Shown one piece after another: positions 48,546 to 59,572 of a DNA stretch of 64,000 bases. Source of the stretch: Haematococcus lacustris (taxonomy: Eukaryota; Chlorophyta; Chlorophyceae; Chlamydomonadales; Haematococcaceae); the NCBI GenBank assembly GCA_030144725.1, contig JASKMD010000008.1:8654787-8718786 (forward strand), in the 5' to 3' direction. Both the position numbers and the translations under genes were made by a program. Numbering within the stretch: the first letter of the stretch is position 1; each line of letters opens with the position of its first letter. Under the pieces are notes generated by a model. It made no database searches, was not told the DNA's origin, and was given only the letters and a program-made list of their open reading frames with translations.

Positions 48546-49039
48546 AAAACAATGGAAAACGGTATGCTGGTGTCTAGAGCAGTGGCAGCAGCCCCGCACC
48601 CCCCCTGTGCCAGGGCAGCCAAAGCGCGGGAAGCGTAGGGGTGGACCCAGACCCTGACCTGCCCCACCCCCTTCACCCTCACCCAAATGGCCAGGGTAGG
48701 CATCCACTTCGTCATTTAGGACAGCAGAGTGCTTCATGGGGTGCGCAAGCAGCTAGGGCTGACACAGGAGACCGAGGAAGCCTTCACCACAGAGCCAACC
48801 CAGAGCAAGCACTGGGACAGGTGGTTCAGCACAGGCAAGTTAGCCATAAGACAAACGGTGTCAGTGTGTGTGTGCACTACAAACGCCCCCTCCCCCCTCC
48901 TCCTGCCCCACCCCCAGCTGCTGGCCCCTCCAGCAGCAACATCAGCCCAGCGGAAGCCCCAGGTGAAGCAGCAGAAGCGGCCCATGTGGTGGGACTCCCC
49001 GCATTGGCAAGGCCATAGCTGAGCAGCATCAGTGTGTAA
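48546..49039. other. Flank with one coding-like segment
   Basis: A plus-strand frame (48729-48836) reads LHGVRKQLGLTQETEEAF and SKHWDRWFSTGK, perhaps the N-terminal part of the following relic or a captured exon. Otherwise unassigned. Confidence 0.3.
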
Positions 49040-50019
49040 ATGACCCAGCCACGCAGATTGGGGTGGGCATCGGACCTGGCGTCACCCAGGCAGTCAGTGC
49101 AGCCTCAGGACCAGGATTCAGGCCAGCTGGTGGCCGACCAGCTGGCCTGGTGGAAGATGACCAAGGGCCAGGTGCGGCAGGCCAGTGACCTGAACAATGC
49201 CCGCCGCACCACCCAGCGGTGGCTAGCACCCATCCAGCCCCACCTCCAGCACCTGGCAGCAGCCAGCTCAGCCGGCACCTCCCTGGAGGCTAACCTGCAG
49301 CACATCACCGTCACCCTGGCCACCTGGGACGCGGTGTGGGAGTTGTACCTGGACCCCAAGTGGGCACGGCAGCGGCTGAGGCTGTATGGAGCCCAGGACC
49401 GGGCGCTGTAACAGTTCTTCAAGAAGGCGAGGGTGGGTAGGTGGGCGGGTAGGAGGGTAAGGAACTGAGAGGTGGTGGGTTGGGCATGAAGTGAGCATGA
49501 AGATTGATTGACTGCGCCATGCCTAACCTGGTGCCACCATGTCAGCCACCCTGAGTGCTTTGTGTGCATGGCTGCAGTTGGAGAAGGAGATGGCGGGCTT
49601 GTCCATGGAGCGCCATGGGCGTGCCAAGCAGCTGGTGGTATTGTTTGGCGCAGCAGGCATTGGCACCCAGGGAGGGTGGGGTGCGGATGCGGTGCTGCGG
49701 GCCTGCTGCAAGGTGGTGTGCTGGCCCGGGGCACAGAGCAGGGCATGATGTGGTACCCAGTAGTGGCACCACGCAAGCCCCCACAACCCCCATGCAGCAG
49801 CCAGGAAGCCACACAGCCAGCATCATCAGAGCCTGGGCCCAGCACTCCCTCGCCAGCCAAGCACAGCAAGCGCACCGAGGCTGAGCAGGCAGCTGAGCCC
49901 ACCCAACCCACCAAGGGCAAAGGCAAGGCTGCCGAGGCCAAGCCAGCACCACAGCCAGGCAGGTGGGTAGACAGGGACTGCAATGCAGCTCTGAATATGC
50001 AGCGCATTGGGGAGAGCAG
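49040..50019 (+). mobile_element. Fanzor-like family 1, copy C (5' part), interrupted
   Basis: Frame reads RRTTQRWLAPIQPHLQHLAA, ATWDAVWELYLDPKWARQRL, YGAQDRAL, then an in-frame TAA. After QFFKK a 151-bp intron with GC donor (49427-49577) leads to LEKEMAGLSMERHGRAKQLV, GWGADAVLRACCKVVC, a one-base frameshift, GMMWYPVVAPRKPP, a linker and GRWVDRDCNAALNMQRIGES. The last codons continue at 52268 (copy D) after the CACTA-like insertion. The RuvC-III-like DRDCNAAL is intact, but the block expected between KVVC and GMMW is missing. Confidence 0.75.
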
Positions 50020-50162
50020 CACTCGTGAATAAAATTAATGAGAAAAGTTGAATTTTTTGACAAAGTGCTTTGATAGATTGTATTTTTGTGCGGTTCTAAG
50101 AATGGGGGTGTAAACCTAAAATGAGGAAAAATCGGGCTGAGGAGATACGAGAAAACCAGTAA

Positions 50163-50850
50163 TGGTCCACCCCCAACCAGTACTGGTCCACCCCCGACTA
50201 GTACTGACCGCCCCGCAACCAATACTGGTTCACCTCCAACCAGTACTGGTTCACCCCAAACCAGTACTGGTTCACACCCAACCAGTACTGGTTCACCCCC
50301 AACCAGTACTGGCTGACCCCCAACCAGTACTGGTTGGCCCCCAACCAGTACTGGCTGGCCCCCAACCAGTACTGGCTGGCCCCCAACCAGTACTGGCTGG
50401 CCCCCAACCGGTACTGGTTCACCCCCAACCAGTACTGGCTGGCCCCCAACCAGTACTGGCTGACCCCCAACCAGTACTGGCTGGCCCCCAACCAGTACTG
50501 GCTGGCCCCCAACCGGTACTGGCTGACCCCCAACCAGTACTGGCTGGCCCCCAACCAGTACTGGGTGGCCCCCAACCAGTACTGGCTGGCCCCCAACCAG
50601 TACTGGCTGACCCCCAACCAGTACTGGCTGGCCCCCAACCAGTACTGGCTGGCCCCCAACCGGTACTGGCTGACCCCCAACCAGTACTGGCTGGCCCCCA
50701 ACCAGTACTGGCTGGCCCCCAACCAGTACTGGCTAGCCCCCAACCGGTACTGGCTGACCCCCAACCAGTACTGGCTGGCCCCCAACCAGTACTGGCTGGC
50801 CATCTACAAGTACTGGCTGTCCATTAGCTAGTACTGGCTGTATCCAAACC
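50163..50850. repeat. 21-bp minisatellite with palindromic core CCAGTACTGG
   Basis: About 32 units of CCCCCAACCAGTACTGGCTGG with variants (TTCA or CTGA in place of CTGG; CCGGTACTGG). Long frames on both strands result from the palindromic unit and are not genes. Confidence 0.95.
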
Positions 50851-51207
50851 AGAACTGGCTGGCCATCAACCATAGCTGCGTGGGACGTCGTAAGAGCACC
50901 TTGCTTGAGGGTGCAGGGCTCATGTCATGGTATGCAGTGAATGGGGAGCAGTTCCACAGCTTGTTCGTGGCATTCTTCCCACACGAGGAGGGTCTGGGTG
51001 ATATGTATTTTGTGCCATACAGCAGCCACAGATAAAGATTCTAAGCAGGTCAATAAGCAACATGCTATCGTGATGAACACATGACATCATGCATGAGTTT
51101 GACATGTGCTGCACTACTATGTGTCATGCTTAGCGATACACAACCATGAAACACTAGTGATGATAAACCCAAATCCAATACATGTCGTCCAGTGAAAATA
51201 TTAACTA

Positions 51208-51775
51208 GCCCTAGCCCTAGCCCTAGCCCTAACCCTAGCCCTAGCCCTAGCCCTAGCCCTAGACTTAGCCCTAGCCCTAACCCTAACCCTAGCCCTAGCC
51301 CTAGCCCTAGACTTAGCCCTAGCCCTAACCCTAACCCTAGCCCTAGCCCTAGCCTTAGCCCTAGCCCTAGCCCTAACCCTAACCCAGCCCCATCCACACG
51401 TCATGTCGTGCCCGAGCCCAATCCCTATCCCTAGCCCTAGCCCAATCCCAATCCCTAGCCCTAGCCCTAGCCCTAGCCCTAGCCCTAGCCCTAGCCCTAG
51501 CCCTAGCCCTAGCCCTAGCCCTAGCCCTAGCCCTAGCCCTAGCCCTAAGCCCTAGACACCATCCACACGTCAATGCCAATACCTAGCCCTAGCCCTAGCC
51601 CTAGCCCTAGCCCTAGCCCTAGCCCTAGCCCTAACCCTAGCCCTAGCCCTAGCCCTAGCCCTAGCCCTAGCCCTAGCCCTAGCCCTAGCCCTAGCCCTAG
51701 CCCTAGCCCTAGCCCTAGCCCTAGCCCTAGCCCTAGCCCTAGCCCTAGCCCTAGCCCTAGCCCTAGCCCTAGCCG
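51208..51775. repeat. Telomere-like (CCCTAG)n / CCCTAA arrays
   Basis: Three blocks (51208-51385, 51433-51552, 51583-51775) of CCCTAG with scattered CCCTAA, i.e. CTAGGG/TTAGGG on the other strand. The two spacers both carry CCATCCACACGTCA. Confidence 0.95.
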
Positions 51776-51987
51776 TCACTTGTACCTACATTAAAAATTC
51801 CGACCGTCGATATGATGTGTGAAATCACCCGTGCACATTGAATCTCCAAACGACACATGACCAAATTACGACATCGGGCATCGCGCAAAGAAGGGGACGG
51901 ATATAGAACATTTTACTCAAAACCCAGCGATGCACAAAACACGCGAAGGTGACAAACAAACAAACGCAACTCCAACCACAGTGGTAA

Positions 51988-52110
51988 ACCAGTACTGGTG
52001 CAAGACCAGTACTGGCGCAAAACCAGTACTGGTGAGTAACCAGTACAGGTGTTTGACCAGTACTGGTCTTGCACCAGTATTGTTCCCAAACCAGTACTGG
52101 TTGCCTCACA
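51988..52110. repeat. Subterminal dispersed CCAGTACTGG motifs
   Basis: Seven copies of (A)CCAGTACTGG, some degenerate, spaced 18-22 bp, near the right end of the CACTA-like insertion. Confidence 0.9.
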
Positions 52111-52265
52111 GAACAGCACGACAGGCCAACGATCGAATCTCGCCAGCCACTTGGAGTTGATTTTTTCTTTCAAGTGCGTTGGCTTGCCAATGAGAAATTG
52201 AAGACTTCCATCAGAAAAAAAAGTACCCTTAGGTGACACTTATAATGCGATCTTTTCCACGAGTG

Positions 52266-52674
52266 AGGTGGCGCCCACTGGACCTGTGCTACTGGCCAGA
52301 CCTGCCAGCTCTGCCAGCCAAGGGCAAGGAGTACCCTGGCCTGGCTACAAGCGAGAGCTAGACAAGCCACCCAATGCCCAGCATCAGGCCTGGGCAACAA
52401 GCGGGTGCGAGACAAGGGCCAATGAGCAGCAGCCACCTGCTGAGCCACAGTAGTGTGTCTCCCCCTCTTGAGCTGTCATCAGCTTACATCAGTGCATGCA
52501 GGTCATGCCAACTCTACACTGTAGCCCTCGCGGTCAGGCAACAGTGTAGGTGGTAGGCACTCATGCACCATGTCCTTGTGCATTGGATAGGCTCCACACA
52601 ACACCTTGACACCAGTTGAGTTGTCCTGCTAGTGGTCCCTAGTGGTCCGACTCAGACGGAGGCCCTAGTGAGGG
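52266..52674 (+). mobile_element. Fanzor-like family 1, copy D (3' continuation of copy C)
   Basis: Resumes at the insertion edge with RWRPLDLCYWPD in one frame and a Pro/Gln-rich tail ending ANEQQPPAEPQ-stop (52453) in another, so at least one frameshift. Then the shared non-coding end (GTTGGCATGACC region on the complement) and the terminal GCCCTAGTGAGGG at 52662-52674. Confidence 0.75.
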
Positions 52675-53284
52675 AAGAGGGGGCTGAGGGGCGTCACACA
52701 CATGCACACCGGCTGCTACATACTTGCATGTTGTGTGTGCTAAATCCTGAAGAGTAACTACCGGAGTGGGGTTGGTAGTCATCAAGGGTGCGACCGAGGA
52801 TGCTTCAACGTGTTTGTAGTAGCTGAGTGAGATTACCCACAGTCCAACATGTTGTTCCTTGTTGAATGAGTTTTGTTGGCCTGAAGAGTAACTACGGTAG
52901 TAAGAAGTAAGAACTCAATGAGTCAATTTAATGAGTCAAACTTCAATAGCTGGATTGTCCCACCCCCCAACTCCACACCAACCACGCTGGTGGAGCTGGC
53001 GCATGCAGCGGAAGAGACCCTAGCCGTGAAGTGCAGGCAAAGCAGGCAAAGCAGGCAAAGCAACTAGTCTTCTCCGATCCACTGAGGTGGACTTCAGGCG
53101 CTGCGACACTACTCCGATCGTCCAATGGCGAGGTATCCGACACTACTTCGAGGGTCACCGGCCACTTCAACATTAGATCATCGTCATCAGCGTCATCGTC
53201 AGCGTCATCGAGGCGCTGGGGCAGCCGGCTGTGGGGCTTGCCAATGGGCATGGTACACTGTATCTGAACAAACCCTTAGGAGAA
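52675..53284. other. Unassigned sequence before the large hexamer array
   Basis: Includes GAAGAGTAACTAC repeated (about 52748 and 52886) and a stretch resembling 15240-15300. No exon recognised. Confidence 0.4.
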
Positions 53285-54198
53285 GGGCGGGGGCGGGGGC
53301 GGGGGCGGGGGCGGGGGCGGGGGCGGGGGCGGGGGCGGGGGCGGGGGCGGGGGCGGGGGCGGGGGCGGGGGCGGGGGCGGGGGCGGGGGCGGGGGCGGGG
53401 GCGGGGGCGGGGGCGGGGGCGGGGGCGGGGGCGGGGGCGGGGGCGGGGGCGGGGGCGGGGGCGGGGGCGGGGGCGGGGGCGGGGGCGGGGGCGGGGGCGG
53501 GGGCGGGGGCGGGGGCGGGGGCGGGGGCGGGGGCGGGGGCGGGGGCGGGGGCGGGGGCGGGGGCGGGGGCGGGGGCGGGGGCGGGGGCGGGGGCGGGGGC
53601 GGGGGCGGGGGCGGGGGCGGGGGCGGGGGCGGGGGCGGGGGCGGGGGCGGGGGCGGGGGCGGGGGCGGGGGCGGGGGCGGGGGCGGGGGCGGGGGCGGGG
53701 GCGGGGGCGGGGGCGGGGGCGGGGGCGGGGGCGGGGGCGGGGGCGGGGGCGGGGGCGGGGGCGGGGGCGGGGGCGGGGGCGGGGGCGGGGGCGGGGGCGG
53801 GGGCGGGGGCGGGGGCGGGGGCGGGGGCGGGGGCGGGGGCGGGGGCGGGGGCGGGGGCGGGGGCGGGGGCGGGGGCGGGGGCGGGGGCGGGGGCGGGGGC
53901 GGGGGCGGGGGCGGGGGCGGGGGCGGGGGCGGGGGCGGGGGCGGGGGCGGGGGCGGGGGCGGGGGCGGGGGCGGGGGCGGGGGCGGGGGCGGGGGCGGGG
54001 GCGGGGGCGGGGGCGGGGGCGGGGGCGGGGGCGGGGGCGGGGGCGGGGGCGGGGGCGGGGGCGGGGGCGGGGGCGGGGGCGGGGGCGGGGGCGGGGGCGG
54101 GGGCGGGGGCGGGGGCGGGGGCGGGGGCGGGGGCGGGGGCGGGGGCGGGGGCGGGGGCGGGGGCGGGGGCGGGGCCGGGGGCGGGGCCGGGGGCGGGG
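53285..54198. repeat. (GGGGGC)n array, about 152 units
   Basis: Almost uninterrupted 914-bp hexanucleotide array with two GGGGCC variants at its right edge. The Gly-Arg and Ala-Gly frames spanning it are repeat artefacts. Strong G-quadruplex potential. Confidence 0.97.
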
Positions 54199-54256
54199 TA
54201 TCGCTTAATGTCCTTAACCTGGGGCCCAGTGTTTACTGGAAAGCATTGGAGATGTT

Positions 54257-57200
54257 ATGGCTGGTATGACGGAACAACTATTGATGGTACAGATGCCCCA
54301 AATTTTCCATGTCTACCACACATGCACACAATTGCAAAGCCCCAGCTCGCAGTTTGGAAGCCATCTTGCTCTCCCAGCAGCCTTTATGGCGATGCTAAGC
54401 CCCACCATTGCCCAGCGCTTCCAATGTTCTTGGCAGTACATTAAGCGCACGACCCGAGTGGCTTCTCGAGTGGCGACGATTCACGGGCCTTTGGTGACAT
54501 CTCGGCCCACCCAGAATGGTCAGCTTGAAGCCAAGCTTGATATGCTGCACGCAAACAAGCAGAAGTGGGCGAACATGCCCCTGCCTGGCAAGGTGGAGAT
54601 TTTGCAGGTGCGTGTCAGTAAGTTAAACGTGCAAAAGCACCGCCGCTTGCGGTTTATCATGTGGTTGTCGCACGCTCCAGGAAATCCTCGCCCGAAGCGT
54701 GGACAAAACTCGCAGCCTTGGCCTCGCAGCAGCTGAGTTGCGGGGACAGGCCACCAACGAGGTTCGCACCCCCGCCCATCGCCAGCCAGCCGCTCACACC
54801 CATGTGCTCCTTGACCTTCTGGTAGCCAGCTTCCACTTCGTAGACAGCAGCCAATACGTGCAAGTTCTTGTTATGGTGCATTTGGCTGTTCCGATCCCAA
54901 GCAAATCCCTGCTCCACCAGAGTAACATGGGCAACCTGCCCCCGCTTTTCTGGCTTACCTATCCACTCCTTGCCCCTGCCACCACAGCCTCTGCCTCTGC
55001 CCTTGCCACAGAGCCTGCCTCTGCCCCTGCCCCTGCCACAGAGTTTGGCTTCAGCAGACATGGTGGCTACTAGCCTGGTGTTGGGCAGCTACATCCCAGC
55101 GTTGATTGACAGCCTGCAAGCCATGCACACCACAGGGCGCTGCCTCACCCTGCCCACCCGCACCCTGCCCAATGGACAGCAGGTGGTCAAGGTGGGTGCA
55201 CACAGACAAGCACCTCAACTTGCATGTGCTCATGGCTGAGTACGAGCCGCAGCGACCCTACCCTACCTCTGCGGCAAACATCTCATCCCGCACCCCAGCA
55301 CAGGAGGGCAGCCATGCGCATGACACACCCCACTGCCCTCCTTCCCCTCTCTGCAGCCCCACTCCCAAACCCCTCTGCACCCAGACAACTCCCCTGCCCT
55401 TACACTGTGGAAGCTAGACCTCCTGTGGCATACCACCTGTCTAGCATCCCACTGCCCTCGGCCTGTGCCCAACTAGCTGCCTCCTCTCCCCCCGGGGCTT
55501 GCGTCCAGCTGCCTGCTGCCTGCCACCAGCCCTGCCTCTGTGCTGTGCTCAACTGCCTGGGCTGCTGGCTGCAGGCGTAGACGTAGACTCAGCCAAAGCA
55601 GTTCCTGGTGTGAGGCGTGTCTTGCACTCTTGACACCGGTGGCTGCAGGTGTACCCTCACACAGAGACGGATCAGAGGCTGGCATCCTCCCTGTTGGCAG
55701 GCGTGACAGCAGAGCTGTGAGTAGTGATGCGCTAGGACCAGGGGCGGGGCCAGGGGCAGGGCCAGGGGCAGGCGCAGGGGCAGGGGCAGGGCCAGTGGTA
55801 GGGGCAGGGCAGGGGGCAGGGCCAAGGGCAGGGCCAGGGGCAGGGCCAGGGGCGGGGCCAGGGACAGGGCCAGTGGTAGGGGCAGGGCCAGTGCCAGTGG
55901 TAGGGGTAAGGTCAGGGGCAAGCGCAGGCGCAGGGCCAGGGGCAGGGGCAGGTGCACTGGCTGCAGCTGTGCCTGCACCTTGCTGAGGGTGTGTGTGAAG
56001 GCTGGGTGTCAGCAAGGCATTCAGCACACTGTGCAAACCGCCACCTCCCAGGCGTGGCGAAGCTGAGCAGCGTGAGCCGCCACCAGGACCTATTGCATGC
56101 AGAGCACCGCAAGGCACTGATCCACCTCAGCCCTGTGTGACTGGCCCTCAGCCTTGCTCGCCTGACTGGGTGCGCAGATACATCCAGCCCGGCAAGCCAG
56201 CCACCCAAGGAGCCGCGCTGCAGGCGGGCAAGGGAGGCAAGGTGGCGGCGCTCCTGGGTGCAGGCAACCATGTGAGGGGGGTGGGGCAGCTCCCCTCAGC
56301 ACCCCCCTCACCACTTGCCTACGTACCTCCATTCTCCCCTGCCTGCCTGCCTGCCTAACCTCCAGGCTGAATGTATGTGTCCCTAAGACCTGAGGACCTG
56401 CCTTCAACTCTGTCTGCCTGCCTGCCTGCCTGCTCAGATTCTATAGACCCAGCTTGCATCCCCATCCATGCCTTGGCTTCTCACACGCATTGACCCAGCC
56501 CCCTGCCCCTTTGTCAGAACTCATCTCTCTGACATGACTTGCCATCTCACGGCTAGCTAGCGTGATGTCTATAGGGAAAAGCCCCAAATTTTGCCAAGTG
56601 CCCGACATGGACGGTGCCTACCATGATGGTGCAGAGTTGCCGGGGCTGCTGGGGCGCGTTGCGTACCTTGCTTAGACTCCAGGCCCGCATCTGCCCCCAT
56701 AACTTGATGATGAATTGTTTACTTGAGTCATGTGCCCAAGTAGGGTCGAGCTATGTACACCGGAGGATATGAACCTGGGCAACTTCAATCTGAGCTATAA
56801 ATCAGGCATCTGGGCAAGCTACAGAGCACCATGCGGCACCATGCTCAAAGCAGGCTGCGTCTGTTCAGGGCTGTGCTTTGTGACTTGCCTGCTGGTGCAG
56901 GGCTTCCTGGGGCTAAAGGATGTGCTGTACATGCTGTTTGAATGCAACAACGTCGTCGTCTTCAAGCCACACCCCCTGCAGGCCAAGTGGCATGCAGTGG
57001 CTGAGCACATCTTGGTGAGATCTGCGCAAAAGCATGAAACATGTCAACTGCATGTAAGCATGGAAAAGGCGTGAAAGTTTGAAGTACATGGATCGTAGCC
57101 ATTGTGTGGAACTGCGGTGCACTGGTAGCACAGCAAGTTCTTGATGTAGTCAAGGAGCAATTGTTGTTAGCAGAGGCAGGGCTGTGGCAGCTGGGTATGA

Positions 57201-59527
57201 ATGAGGTGCTGTCATGAGGGGAGAGGCCAGCCAGCTCAGTCCTGACCGTCCGACCTCTAGCAGTGCCCCACGGCCCCCACCCTTCCACCCTACCCACCCG
57301 CCCGCTCGCCCTGCCACACACCTCACCCGCCTGCCTGCCTGTTGTGGCCGGGGGCCTGGTGAGCAGGAGCCTCTGAGCCGCCGCGGCTTCTACACCTCCC
57401 TAGCTTGCGACAGCGTAGAGGAGACGCAACAGTTGGTCTACCACCCGGCAGTGGAGGCAGTGCATATGACCGGTATGCCCCACCCCGCCCAGCCCCACCA
57501 CCTCACCACCCCACCACCTCACCACCCTACCCCTCCCTTCATGACTACATGTGCTGTTTCGCCTACTCTTCAATTGTTACCAGGGCTTTGCCTTATGGTG
57601 GAGGCTAGGTTGGTTCTCAAGGGCAGGGCATGTCTGCCTTGCCCGGCCCACCATGTGGGCCCTCATGGCCTTCCCACCCGGGCTTGTGTGTGGACTCTGC
57701 ATCTGCCTGGATCAGCAACAACATATCATAGCAACAACATGTCATGCCCAGTGAAGTGGTGCTGCTGCAAGATTGAGCACCATGGTGTTGAAGCCATGCA
57801 AACCTGCTTCTCATGATGCATGTTGCATGTTGAGCATCAGAGAAATGCAACCTTTTGACCTGCATGTGATACAGTAATGAGCAAAGCTGCATGTGCGCAA
57901 CCTAGGCAGCTTTTAGGCAAACCTAGGCAAATGCTTGGCACAGTGCCCTTGACACCCAAGATCTGTGCCTGCGCCATGTGCCCTGTGCCCTGTGCCCTGT
58001 GCCCTGTGCTTGACCCTGTCAGGTGGAACTGCAACACATGATGCCATAGTGTGGGGTGCTGACCCGGAGGAGCAGGCACGCCGCAAGGCAGCCAACGACC
58101 CCGTGCTTAAGGTCTGGCCCCTGACCCACCTCTCACTCACATGCTCTTACGTTGGCTTGACCCTGACCCTAACCCTGATGGCAACCCTGACCCTCAACCT
58201 CAACCTGACCCTAGTTCTGACCCAGGCCCTGGCCTTTGCCCCAAACTCGTGTCTTGCCCTTTCCCACTTGCCTCCATCACTAGCCATCAGCGAGGCCGAC
58301 CTGCAGTCAAACTGCTGCCTGGCACCTGCTGATGCAAAGCAAAGCTCCCTGCTGGTTGTGGCGCACAAGGGGAAGAAGCGCAACGCCCAGTTCTGCCTGT
58401 GTGCCTGCCTGTGTCGAGCAGGTGCCAATGAGCAGTGAGCTGGGCTGCGTGACACCCTGGATTGTGACCCCAGGGCGCTGGAGCCTGGAGGAGCTGAAGG
58501 CGCATGCACAGAACATTGCTGCTGGCATTGTCATCAACAACAGCTGGTTCGTGGAAGGTCAAAGTTGTGAAGTAGAGGGGAGCTGGGTTGCAGGGGGTGG
58601 AAGGGGGCTGGAGGGTGATTGCTTGCTTAGGAGTGGGAGGAAGGAGGGTGGAGGAGAAGGGAAGGCGGGCAGGCTGCATGAAAGGGGCCCATGAGATGCC
58701 CCTGACCCTGCGTGCCTGCCGTTCCTGACCCTACTTGCCAGCCTGCCTGCCTGCCACCCCATGCTTACAGCAACTGCAACAGCCTGAAGGTGCTGGTCCT
58801 GCCTGCTGACTGGGAGCAAGCGGACGAGTTGCTCAGCCAGGTGGGTGGCAGGGTTCAGTGTCCAGGGCTGCAGGCGAGGCCCTGGGTGGGGCAGAGGGCT
58901 TCAGGCTTGGCAGTCCTGTGACTATGGCTACCAGGGCTTGTGCGGGTGAAAGGAGAGGTGGCCCGTGAACACCTGGGCAGCCCACCACCTCACCACCGCC
59001 TCACCATCAAGGCCTGGGGAGGTGACTCTTGAGGAGCTGGGCAGCTTCACAACAACTCTTTGGCACCAGGGTGCAGGGGCTGGACACAGGGGATACTGGG
59101 CAGAGTTGCATGTTCGCAGTGCTGGGGCTAAGAGCATATGCTGCTTTTGCTCATGTGGCGGAGCCAACAGCATGTGCTGCGTGTGCTTACCAGGCCATAC
59201 GCCATGCTGCCAGTTGAATGTGAAAATAGGTCCTGCTGGTCGGGTCTTGGTGTGAGGTGGGATTGCTGTGATGTAGTGTGCCAAGGGAGTGAGGCAAAGT
59301 GTGATGAGTGCTGGTACCTGCAGGTGAAAGAAGTCCTCAGACAGGAGCCCCTAGCACCCGCCTTCTACCCAGGCATCAAGCAACGGTGCGAGCCCCTTGC
59401 CTGCTGCCACCCCGGCCTGCTGGTGCCTACCTCCTTCCCTCTGGCTGCTCATCCTCAGCTGCTGGCCCCAATCTCCTCCTTGGTGCTTAAACAATGAGTG
59501 CTGGCATGTTTCAACTCACAACACGCA

Positions 59528-59572
<45 letters not shown>

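Larger units (their letters stand above)
50020..52265. mobile_element. CACTA-like non-autonomous insertion
   Basis: Ends are inverted repeats CACTCGTG (50020-50027) and CACGAGTG (52258-52265), flanked by AG on both sides. Removing it rejoins the Fanzor-like frame exactly (GAGAGCAG|GTGGCGCC), the sequence seen uninterrupted in copy B. The interior has AT-rich ends, a 21-bp palindromic minisatellite, telomere-like CCCTAG arrays and subterminal CCAGTACTGG copies. CACT- termini with subterminal repeats fit the CACTA/EnSpm superfamily, although a 2-bp rather than 3-bp duplication is atypical. No transposase seen. Confidence 0.85.

Noticed and set aside
50163..50830. CRISPR-like array
   Set aside because: The repeat is a continuous 21-bp minisatellite without unique spacers, in a eukaryotic intron-rich context and with no cas genes.
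50162..50831. Gln-Tyr-Trp repeat proteins on both strands
   Set aside because: Both-strand openness follows from the palindromic unit; the array sits inside a transposon-like insertion.
53125..54444. Open frames of 325-439 codons across the (GGGGGC)n array
   Set aside because: They consist of Gly-Arg or Ala-Gly repeats created by the array; flanking parts show no coding features in those frames.
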